Source of the DNA: Eubacterium sp. MSJ-33
GTDB lineage: Bacteria; Bacillota; Clostridia; Lachnospirales; Lachnospiraceae
Assembly (NCBI RefSeq): GCF_022174665.1
Contig: NZ_CP076562.1
Location: 250,001-314,000, forward strand
Direction: 5' to 3'
DNA length: 64,000 bases
The notes beneath the pieces were generated by a model. It did no database searches. It was not told where the DNA came from and worked only from the letters and a program-made list of their open reading frames with translations. The position numbers and the translations under genes were made by a program. Shown piece after piece: positions 38,481 through 45,555 of the stretch (positions within the stretch are counted from its first letter, which is position 1; every line of letters begins with the position of its first letter).

Positions 38481-38771
38481 ATGTCTAAGAATGATATGGC
38501 AAAGAGTATTGCCAATGTGCTTGTCAATGAGGCTAAGATTGATGTTATCGACCAGATTCTGGGAGACCATGACACCACCGAAGACCCAGAGACAACCAAA
38601 CAGAACATCATCAGCAAGCTGATGGCTGAGAGTAATACCGAGGTGTGGGAGCTTTACAAGGAGTCATGTTATGCTTTCTTGTGTGGTTTAAAGTTCAGGA
38701 TAAAAAAGATATCTAAAAATTATGATACCAAAATTAAAAAGCAGCCCGTCTATAAAAAGTGTACCATTTGA
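38481..38771 (+). CDS. Small hypothetical protein, probably 3'-disrupted
   Basis: 96 residues. The first about 61 (MSKNDMAKSIANVLVNEAKI ... MAESNTEVWELYKES) look like a soluble acidic protein. From codon 62 the sequence is the second copy of a 45-bp direct repeat and continues into repeat-type non-coding DNA, so the last 35 residues are probably not original. AAAGGGG precedes the ATG. Not recognised. Confidence 0.5.
   Translation: MSKNDMAKSIANVLVNEAKIDVIDQILGDHDTTEDPETTKQNIISKLMAESNTEVWELYKESCYAFLCGLKFRIKKISKNYDTKIKKQPVYKKCTI
38665..38709. repeat. 45-bp direct repeat, copy 2
   Basis: Same as 38384-38428 with CAA-to-TAA type changes. The 281-base spacing encloses most of the small ORF, suggesting a duplication or insertion scar. 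Confidence 0.8.
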
Positions 38772-39128
38772 TATAAGCAACCCAAAGTAATTTAGTGTAT
38801 CAAGATGATGAAAAAATCAATCCACTAAGAGCGAATGTACCATAACAAAAAAGCAACCCGTTCTCGATTAGTGTATCAGAGGTATTGAGCAACCCCAAAA
38901 AAGAAAATGCACTCTTAATGTCCAAAAACCCAGAGATGGTAAGTGTACCAATGGGCATCAGAAAACCATTTACGATAAGTGTACCAAATGCTAACATCAA
39001 CCCGAAAAAAAGTGTATCATTGCGAAATAGAACCCCCCAAAGTCGTAAATGTACCAGAGGTATAGAGCAACTCACTGAGTCATAGTGTATCAGAGCTTGA
39101 TAGGAAACCATAAGATTACAGTGTGTCA
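38758..39128. repeat. 36-bp periodic array (motif AGTGTAYCA)
   Basis: AGTGTAYCA or close variants start at 38758, 38794, 38834, 38870, 38906 (degenerate), 38942, 38978, 39011, 39048, 39084 and 39120: steps of 36, 40, 36, 36, 36, 36, 33, 37, 36, 36. A weaker second block (AGCAACCC) follows about 20 bases later in several units. The spacers otherwise differ. A further AGTGTATCA lies at about 37577. Iteron-like or a degenerate tandem repeat. Confidence 0.75.
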
Positions 39129-39311
39129 CCCATAATTAAATAACGTACCTGCAAACTATCCAATTTATAATTCCAGAAACAATGAACGGAATATTAATAG
39201 AAAATACAAGGATGGAAAATTCACAAAAACAGAAATACAAAGTGACAATATTCTCACAAAGGTCTGCTTCATGCACGAAAGGTGCGTGGGGTGGACTTTT
39301 TTTTTTAAAAA

Positions 39312-39765
39312 TCTATGGTCTTACTGTGACCATAAAATATCCTGTTTGTTGCAAGAGTTGCTGTCAATTTTATGGTCATTTCAAGACCAGATTCGGTCAA
39401 AAAATGTCCACTGGCTGGTGTGAAATAATAATCCCAAATTTGGTCAAAATAAAACCACAAAATATCCAATTACAAAAATGGCAATTTTATGGTCTGAATC
39501 AGACCTTAAATTATCCAATTAGAATTGCACATCAATTTTATGGTCAAATCCGAACCCAAAATTATCCAATTAGAAAACAACCAAAATTAAATGGTAATAT
39601 TCAACCCAACCTGAAACCATAAAATATCCAATTAAAAGACAGCCATAGCTTTATTGGATATTTTAAACCCAGCTTGAAACCAAAAACTATCCAATTTACA
39701 GATAATTGGTGTCACCAAGGTCAAAATCAGACCATAAATTATCCAATTATCGTTTTATTGGACGT
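39312..39765. repeat. Second periodic array (hairpin plus TATCCAATTA)
   Basis: About eight imperfect units of 45-65 bases. Each unit has TTTTATGGTC, six to ten bases, then GACC or a variant, then AAATTATCCAATTA or AAAATATCCAATTA (for example near 39471, 39509, 39561, 39621, 39686, 39737). In the best units TATGGTC and GACCATA make a hairpin (39315-39335). Between this and array 1 lies no credible gene. Confidence 0.7.
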
Positions 39766-39800
39766 TTTACACCCATAATCAAACCAGAAAGGAGCCAATT

Positions 39801-39884
39801 ATGATATCATATCTCGTCGCTATGTACATCAGCTATAAACTTACACGAAAATTCCTGGAATGGTGGGATAACCGCCATAGGTAA
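39801..39884 (+). CDS. 27-residue small ORF
   Basis: AAAGGAG precedes ATG 39801; the peptide begins MISYLVAMYISYKL and ends in a charged WWDNRHR. One hydrophobic N-terminal half and a basic/aromatic end. It is followed directly by a strong terminator, which supports expression as a unit. Not recognised. Confidence 0.5.
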   Translation: MISYLVAMYISYKLTRKFLEWWDNRHR

Positions 39885-39889
39885 CGAAA

Positions 39890-39938
39890 ATAAGCAGTCA
39901 CGGGGCATTGCCCCTCATGTGACTGCTTATTTTTTTCT
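39890..39938 (+). terminator. Strong terminator after the 27-codon ORF
   Basis: AAGCAGTCAC and GTGACTGCTT pair perfectly, with an inner GGGGCATTGCCCC hairpin, followed by seven T. Confidence 0.85.
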
Positions 39939-40017
39939 CTTGACTGCCATAGGTATTGCTGCAACAAATTAACATATCAGGGCAGATACAGGGCTTAAAA
40001 CAGCCTCGAAACCGTTC

Positions 40018-40380
40018 AAATTTAAAAAATTTAAAAGTGTGACAAAATTAAAATCAATCTTAAAAGTGACACACTTTTAAAAAATTTAAATTTGGTGTTG
40101 ATTCCAGCTTCAAGTGCCGCATGAAGTTAAAGTGAAATCAGCACCGAGACAGGAACGGGAATTAGACTGCACCAAGTCCAGAACCTGTCAGGTTTTACAT
40201 CGATTAAAACATGAATTTAAAAAATTTAAATTTAACAAAATTCTATCAAAATTCCAAATTTAAAAGTGTGTCACAACCCCCTCATAAAATTTAAATTTAG
40301 CCCTAGTCATCACAAGAGTTTACCATGAAGATTTAAAAAATTTAAAAAATTTAAACGCAAATTATAACATAAATTTAAAT
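40018..40380. other. AT-rich repeat region, candidate replication origin
   Basis: Repeats of AATTTAAAAAATTTAAA occur at about 40018, 40076, 40214 and 40331, and AAGTGTGTCAC/GTGACACACTT in both orientations near 40034, 40064 and 40264. Dense A/T blocks with short direct and inverted repeats resemble origin DNA. No replication initiator gene is visible in the element, so this is a suggestion only. Confidence 0.45.
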
Positions 40381-40439
40381 GCCCTAAACCCAGTCAATCA
40401 TTGAACTTAGACGTAGTTTGTGAAGTGTTAATTAAAATA

Positions 40440-40740
40440 TTAGGCAAAGAAGTAAAAGGGCATAAGGGGTCGTGACACACTTGTATTTTCGCTCGCTGCC
40501 GCTCGTTCAAATGCAAGTGTGCTCGGCATAGCCGAGACGACTGTCCTACGTTCGCTGACGCTCACTTCGGCCACTTTTCTCCATTCGCTGACGCTCATTC
40601 CGAAAAGCCCTTACTGCGGTGGTGGCATTCGCCACACACCTTGCCCTACGCTTCGCTTCGGGTGCCCGCAAGGGCTGCCGCCCCTGCACCCCGCTAGGTG
40701 GCGGATCTGTTATAAAATGTGCTCAAAATCTGCACTCCAT
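40440..40740. other. GC-rich hairpin-rich patch, candidate oriT
   Basis: Abrupt rise in GC inside AT-rich DNA. ACACTTGTATTT (40477-40488) pairs with AAATGCAAGTGT (40509-40520); CTCGGC and GCCGAG (40522-40536) form another hairpin; TTCGCTGACGCTCA is directly repeated at 40551-40564 and 40584-40597. Open frames here look accidental. A transfer origin would fit an element with coupling proteins, but no nic consensus was identified. Confidence 0.4.
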
Positions 40741-40920
40741 TTATTTAAGTGTGTCATCCATTCTTATAAGAATTATTTGTGTTTAGCAAGCTATAGTCTT
40801 ATAAAAGACCACAGACTTTGTAAACTCAGCGGGCTTTGCCCGCAGATGAGATATGAAGAGAGAAAACTTTACTCTTGTTCGTGTATCTACAAAATAAAAG
40901 ATGGAAGGGAGATAATTATG

Positions 40921-40974
40921 ATGGGTACAATTTTGTTTGCTCTGATTGTCATATGGGCTTTTAAGGACGACTGA
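40921..40974 (+). CDS. 17-residue hydrophobic mini-protein, copy B
   Basis: MGTILFALIVIWAFKDD, or 18 residues if the ATG at 40918 is used; GGGAG lies nine bases before ATG 40921. Fifteen of 17 residues equal copy A. The DNA around the two copies is not otherwise alike beyond the ribosome site, so the peptide itself seems conserved. Confidence 0.6.
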   Translation: MGTILFALIVIWAFKDD

Positions 40975-41400
40975 CAGGAATCCTTCAAATTAATTGCAAA
41001 TTTATAATAACTTATAATAACAGTAGTAGGATAAAATGATGCTTGACAGAGAATTGAGAAAGAGCTAAAAAATTTTAGCTGGCGAACCGTCAGTCTTAGT
41101 ATTTATCGAGGTATAACGAATAGTCAGAAATTTCATGAAAAATATTCCAACAACGAAAAAATTATCGAGGAATCCCCAATTATCTTAATATCATCGAGAA
41201 AATCCGAATTACAAAAATTTAATCGAGAAAAACAATGAAAACTTTTGAAAAAAACATAACTGTCCCAGTGCGTTATTTGATGTTTTATTCAGAAGTTTTT
41301 TTATTTCTGAAAAATTCATAATGCAAGGGTCAGCAGGAAGAAGGAGGCGGTAGACGGAAAATAGAACAGCAACCTATAAAAAGCTGTAAAGGAGAAAATG
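40975..41400. other. Non-coding leader region of the coupling-protein operon
   Basis: No gene. AGCTAAAA-AA-TTTTAGCT forms a palindrome at 41063-41080. ATCGAG repeats occur at 41105, 41164, 41193 and 41222 (steps 59, 29, 29), the last two as ATCGAGAAAA. AAAGGAG precedes the downstream ATG. These could be operator or transfer-protein sites. Confidence 0.45.
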
Positions 41401-41402
41401 AA

Positions 41403-42725
41403 ATGAATAATAGAATCATAGCAAAGGGGTTAACCCTTTCCAATGATATGTACAAAACAAAGCTTAACAATAATGACATGGTTATAGGTGCCTCCGGTTC
41501 CGGAAAAAGTACAGGATATGTGATTCCAAACATCATGCAGGGTAATGAAAGCATGATTATTGCTGACACCAAAAGTATTCTTTACCGGCAACTGCAAAAA
41601 AGACTGGAACAAGCGGGCTTTGAAGTACATGTGCTGGATTTTGTGAATCTGGAACATTCATGTAAATACAATCCGCTCGATTATATTCCATTTAACAAAA
41701 AAACCGGAAGATACGGAGAAAAGGAGATTATGACTATTGCAAATGCAATGATTCCTACACGGATACAGGATGACACCCTTTGGGAGGACTCGGCTAGGCT
41801 CGTACTGGAATGCCTGATTTCGTTCGTACTGGAAACGCTTCCCGGTCATGAAAAGAATATGGCAAGCGTTACCGGACTATATAAGGTTTTAGCAGGCAGT
41901 GTCGGATATCGTCTGTTTGAGGAGTTGGAAGCAGAGAATCCTGACAGTTTTGCAGTTAGGCGGTACAAGTCGTTTCAGTCTATTTTTTTTGCGGAACGAA
42001 CTTGGGGCTGCATTGCACAGTTTGTTTCGGACGCTCTGGATTTGTATGATTTTTCGGATGCATGGACAATGTTTGACGGAACAGGCAGTTTCCGGTTTTG
42101 TGATATGGGCAGAAGAAAAACAGCATTGTTTGTCAATGTCAGTGATACGGACAGAACCTTTGACAGGTTGATAAATGTCTTTTATGCACAGGCATTCCAT
42201 GAGCTTTGTAAAGAGGCAGACAGCCGTAGGAATGGCAGACTAAAGGTGCCGGTAAGAATATTTCTGGATGACTTTGCCACCAATGTATATATTCCGGATT
42301 TTGACAAGATTATTTCAAATATCCGTTCAAGGGATATCTCCGTCAGCGTGATTTTACAGAGCATCAGCCAGTTAGAAACTCTGTATTCACCGGAACAGGC
42401 AGTTACCATATTAAACGGGTGCGACCATATGTTGTATCTGGGCGGTCAGGATGTTGAGACTGCCGGATATATCAGTGAAAAGGCAAATGTGCCGATGGAA
42501 CGGATTCTGGATATGGGGCTTGACGATGCCTACCTATTTGAGCGTGGCTCTGCTCCCCGTAAGGTAAATAAAGTCAATTTATACGAAAAGGAGAAGGATG
42601 AGAATGGAGACAATGTCACTGGAAACTCTGATAGCAAATGCAAAAGAGAACATAACCAGTCGGGACGCATACATTCAGCAGGCTATAGAGCAGCTAATGA
42701 AAGCACCGCTTCGTCTGTTTATTAA
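41403..42725 (+). CDS. VirD4/TraG-type coupling protein, copy 1
   Basis: 440 residues. Walker A GASGSGKSTGYVIPN near residue 30, Walker B-like RIFLDDFATN about 295, and ILQSISQLETLY, a type IV coupling ATPase pattern. No N-terminal membrane helices, so a soluble short form. About 60 percent similar to copy 2 throughout (visual estimate). Homology ends at KVNLY; the last 46 residues are in a frame overlapping the next ORF and probably result from loss of the original stop. It would dock DNA to a secretion channel or act in plasmid-like DNA handling. Confidence 0.8.
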   Translation: MNNRIIAKGLTLSNDMYKTKLNNNDMVIGASGSGKSTGYVIPNIMQGNESMIIADTKSILYRQLQKRLEQAGFEVHVLDFVNLEHSCKYNPLDYIPFNKKTGRYGEKEIMTIANAMIPTRIQDDTLWEDSARLVLECLISFVLETLPGHEKNMASVTGLYKVLAGSVGYRLFEELEAENPDSFAVRRYKSFQSIFFAERTWGCIAQFVSDALDLYDFSDAWTMFDGTGSFRFCDMGRRKTALFVNVSDTDRTFDRLINVFYAQAFHELCKEADSRRNGRLKVPVRIFLDDFATNVYIPDFDKIISNIRSRDISVSVILQSISQLETLYSPEQAVTILNGCDHMLYLGGQDVETAGYISEKANVPMERILDMGLDDAYLFERGSAPRKVNKVNLYEKEKDENGDNVTGNSDSKCKREHNQSGRIHSAGYRAANESTASSVY

Positions 42726-42951
42726 TCGTTCCCGTAAGAGAGAAGTGAATGACCTGGTAACGATGAAAATCATATTAAAATATCTGAATCTTTCGGATGC
42801 GTATCTGGAACAACCGTTCAAGGATTTGATATATCTGATACTGGCATATGCCGGCTCCGAGGATGAGGATAAAAGGATTTCTGCCGGGAATGCAATTATG
42901 CATCTCGCAAAGTTGGTATCCGGTAACAACTGGTATATATACAAGAGATAA
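42604..42951 (+). CDS. Small hypothetical protein overlapping coupling protein 1
   Basis: 115 residues, helical (SLETLIANAKENITSRDAYI, EVNDLVTMKIILKYLNLSDA). AAAAGGAG lies upstream; ATG 42598 or 42604 could serve. It overlaps the extended tail of the coupling protein by about 120 bases, the longer of the two frames being doubtful there. Not recognised; found only in the element operon. Confidence 0.5.
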   Translation: METMSLETLIANAKENITSRDAYIQQAIEQLMKAPLRLFINRSRKREVNDLVTMKIILKYLNLSDAYLEQPFKDLIYLILAYAGSEDEDKRISAGNAIMHLAKLVSGNNWYIYKR

Positions 42952-42964
42952 AGGGGGAATTGCA

Positions 42965-43402
42965 ATGAAGAAATCGCTGGATGAAAGAGTCAGGCTCTGC
43001 AATGCCGGGTGTCAGGGATTTTACAGTATGGAGGACAGGTTGCTGAATCTGAAAGTATCTGACATGCTGAAGCATCTGGAAAAGCAGGACAAGGATATTA
43101 CAAACAGAATACAGAAGGATGAGAGAGAGAATGAAGCCCTTGGAGATGTGATAGAGCAGATGATGGAACCCTTTGTGAATGGGTATATGCCGCAGGAGAA
43201 GGTTCCTTATCTTATCTATTTGTTACTGATAGAGCCGTTTGCCATGTGGATAAAAGAAACCGGTTATGTGCCGGATGATGAATTCCTTACCCGGGCCGGT
43301 ATTATCGGTCTACCGATAGAAACGTCCGGGGATATTCCGTATGGTGAGAATCTGTTCGGTGATGACTGCTATGATTATGACGACTGTGATTGCATAGTAT
43401 GA
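42965..43402 (+). CDS. Hypothetical acidic protein of the element operon
   Basis: 145 residues with a central helical region (LNLKVSDMLKHLEKQDKDI) and a very acidic Asp/Tyr/Cys-rich end (DDCYDYDDCDC). Start ATG 42965 after AAGGGGG. The C-terminal CYDYDDCDC might bind metal. Not recognised. Confidence 0.5.
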   Translation: MKKSLDERVRLCNAGCQGFYSMEDRLLNLKVSDMLKHLEKQDKDITNRIQKDERENEALGDVIEQMMEPFVNGYMPQEKVPYLIYLLLIEPFAMWIKETGYVPDDEFLTRAGIIGLPIETSGDIPYGENLFGDDCYDYDDCDCIV

Positions 43403-43479
43403 TATGCTTCATAGCATCCATAACACCGGGCATACCTATGACAATGACCGATATGGAGATAAAGGAAAGGAGAATTACG

Positions 43480-44064
43480 ATGCGAACACCAAAACTAATG
43501 AAGGAAACCGCAAGGGGCTGTGAGCTTTACTTTTTAGAGGACAGTTTTTTCCATAACAGGGAAATATTCATGACGGATTATGTAGATGCAGATTCGTCAA
43601 ATGAATTAATTAAACAGCTTTTATATCTGAATCAGGAAAATCCGGAGAAAGAAATCACCATATATATCAATTCTCCGGGAGGGGAAGTTATCAGCGGACT
43701 TGCAGTATATGACTGCATCCGTCTGATGCAGGCACCCATAAGAACTGTCTGTACCGGTATGGCAGCCAGTATGGGTTCCATACTGTTCCTTGCCGGGGAT
43801 AAAAGAGAGATGCTTCCTCATACGAAAATCATGATTCATGACCCGGCATTTCATAATCTCGATATTGGCGGTGTAAAGCCTTTAGAGATTCAAAAAGAGG
43901 TAGACAGAATCATGGAAACAAGGAATATTCTGTGCGGAATTATCGCAGACAGAACAGGAAGGACAAAGGAAGAAGTCTTTGAGAAGACGAAAACAGACAG
44001 TTACTTTACGGTTGAGGAAGCCATGGAATTCGGACTGGCAACGGCAGTTGTAAAGTCCCTGTAA
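43480..44064 (+). CDS. ClpP-like serine protease
   Basis: 194 residues of the ClpP fold. Ser in TGMAASMGSILFLAG, His in KIMIHDPAFH and an Asp in KTDSYFTVEEAMEFGLA form a complete triad; INSPGGEVISGLAVYD is the oxyanion-hole Gly motif. No ClpX/ClpA partner is nearby, so it may use host ATPases or act alone. Start ATG 43480, seven bases from AAAGGAG. It sits between the two coupling-protein genes, 16 bases before the second. Confidence 0.85.
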   Translation: MRTPKLMKETARGCELYFLEDSFFHNREIFMTDYVDADSSNELIKQLLYLNQENPEKEITIYINSPGGEVISGLAVYDCIRLMQAPIRTVCTGMAASMGSILFLAGDKREMLPHTKIMIHDPAFHNLDIGGVKPLEIQKEVDRIMETRNILCGIIADRTGRTKEEVFEKTKTDSYFTVEEAMEFGLATAVVKSL

Positions 44065-44079
44065 GGAGGTGGAATACAT

Positions 44080-45276
44080 ATGGAAGCAGGTAACAGAATT
44101 CTTGCAAAAGGAGTCAGTGTTTCAAATGATATGCATAGAACCCGGTTAAACAATAATGATGTCATAATCGGTGCCTCCGGCTCCGGGAAAAGTACCGGGT
44201 ATGTCATTCCGAACATCAGACAAAACAGCGACAGTATGATAATAGCTGATGCTAAGAACAGTCTGTATCGGAATCTGCACAGGGGACTGGAAGCAAAAGG
44301 CTATACAGTCAGGGTGTTGGACTTTGTAAATCCTCAAAAATCCTGCCCCTACAATCCCCTTGCTTATATCAGAAGCAACCCTAAGACAGGGAAATGGAAG
44401 GAGCAGGATATTATGAGTATAGCGGGCATGATGATTCCGACAAGATGCAAGCGTGACCCGTTCTGGGAAGAATCTGCAAGAATGGTACTGGCAAGCCTGA
44501 TTGCATTTGTAAAGGAGGCACTTCCGGTAGAAGAGCAGAATATGGTAAGTGTCACAAGACTTTCTAAAATGTTAAACGATACCGAGATGATAGAGGCGAT
44601 GTTTATTCATTTGGAGGAGGAAGAACCGGACAGTTTTGCAGTCAGAAAGTTCAAATCCTACAGAGAGGTTATGTTTACATCGAAGAAAACATGGTGCTGC
44701 ATTTTACAGTATTTGAATAAGGCTTTAGCCCTGTATGATTTTGCGGAAATAAGCACCCTATATGGGAAAACTACCACGTTAAAGTTGGAAGAACTTGGTC
44801 AGAGAAAGATAGCTCTGTTTGTCAATGTCAGTGATACAGACCGGACATTTGATGTGCTGGTAAATGCCTTTTACACACAGGTGTTCCGGTCTCTGTGTGC
44901 GGAGGCAGACAGGAATTCGGATGGAAGGTTACAGGTGCCTGTCCGAATCATTCTGGACGATTTTGCAACGAATGTTGTAATACCGGATTTTGAAAAGACC
45001 GTTTCGGTTATCCGTTCCAGAAACCTGTCTGTCAGTATTATTTTGCAGAGCATCAGCCAGTTGGAAACACTATATACGAAGCCACAGGCAGTTACCATAT
45101 TAAATGGTTGCGACCACATGGTATATCTTGGCGGTCAGGATATCAGCACCGCAGAGTATATCAGCACCAAGGCAAATCAGCCAGTTGAGAATGTCTTAAA
45201 CATGGAGCTTCATGATGCTTATATATTTGAAAGAGGAGCCAAACCAAGAAAGGTTGAAAAGATGGCAGTTTATTAA
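44080..45276 (+). CDS. VirD4/TraG-type coupling protein, copy 2
   Basis: 398 residues; Walker A GASGSGKSTGYVIPN, Walker B-like RIILDDFATN, ILQSISQLETLYTKPQAVTI. Paralogue of copy 1 (41.4 kb) but ending normally at KVEKMAVY. AGGAGG precedes the ATG. Keeping two such ATPases suggests distinct substrates, or a recent duplication with one copy degrading at its end. Confidence 0.8.
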   Translation: MEAGNRILAKGVSVSNDMHRTRLNNNDVIIGASGSGKSTGYVIPNIRQNSDSMIIADAKNSLYRNLHRGLEAKGYTVRVLDFVNPQKSCPYNPLAYIRSNPKTGKWKEQDIMSIAGMMIPTRCKRDPFWEESARMVLASLIAFVKEALPVEEQNMVSVTRLSKMLNDTEMIEAMFIHLEEEEPDSFAVRKFKSYREVMFTSKKTWCCILQYLNKALALYDFAEISTLYGKTTTLKLEELGQRKIALFVNVSDTDRTFDVLVNAFYTQVFRSLCAEADRNSDGRLQVPVRIILDDFATNVVIPDFEKTVSVIRSRNLSVSIILQSISQLETLYTKPQAVTILNGCDHMVYLGGQDISTAEYISTKANQPVENVLNMELHDAYIFERGAKPRKVEKMAVY

Positions 45277-45308
45277 ACATACAGGATTTGATGAAAGGAG
45301 TGAACGTT

Positions 45309-45551
45309 ATGTTTGTGTGTCAGGATAAAATTGAGAAAAATATGTCTCTGCAAAAGGAAGATGTTTTTTATAGTACGATAGGCAGACAGAATAGTGGAAG
45401 TATCTATTCCAGGCTTCATAATTGTACAACTTTAAGTTTTCCAAAAACAGGCACAAAATTAGAGGAAAAATCCAATCAGCAAAATTATAACTGTCTGGTT
45501 CGTACAATGTCAGAAATGTTACAAAAGTATGCACCGGATATGGAGGTATAA
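45309..45551 (+). CDS. Small hypothetical protein before the recombinase
   Basis: 80 residues; start ATG 45309, eight bases from AAAGGAG. Middle part FYSTIGRQNSGSIYSRLHN. It ends four bases before the recombinase start, so the two are probably translationally coupled, the position where excision-directionality or recombinase accessory factors often lie. Not recognised. Confidence 0.55.
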   Translation: MFVCQDKIEKNMSLQKEDVFYSTIGRQNSGSIYSRLHNCTTLSFPKTGTKLEEKSNQQNYNCLVRTMSEMLQKYAPDMEV

Positions 45552-45555
45552 GTTT

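Noticed and set aside
38758..39128. CRISPR array
   Set aside because: Conserved unit is only about 9 bases, spacing varies 33-40, and spacers share a second motif; no cas genes nearby.
38800..39129. 109-codon open frame on the minus strand with 12-residue repeats
   Set aside because: The periodicity comes from the 36-bp array; GTG start without a good ribosome site and no recognisable protein features. Kept as the alternative reading of the array.
39182..39622. 146-codon open frame on the plus strand
   Set aside because: It runs through the second repeat array, has a composition dictated by the repeats (repeated YPIR/QFYG), and no ribosome site.
40519..40974. 151-codon open frame covering the GC-rich patch
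   Set aside because: Its upstream part reads hairpin DNA with no start signal; only its last 17-18 codons (mini-protein B) have a ribosome site and a paralogue.
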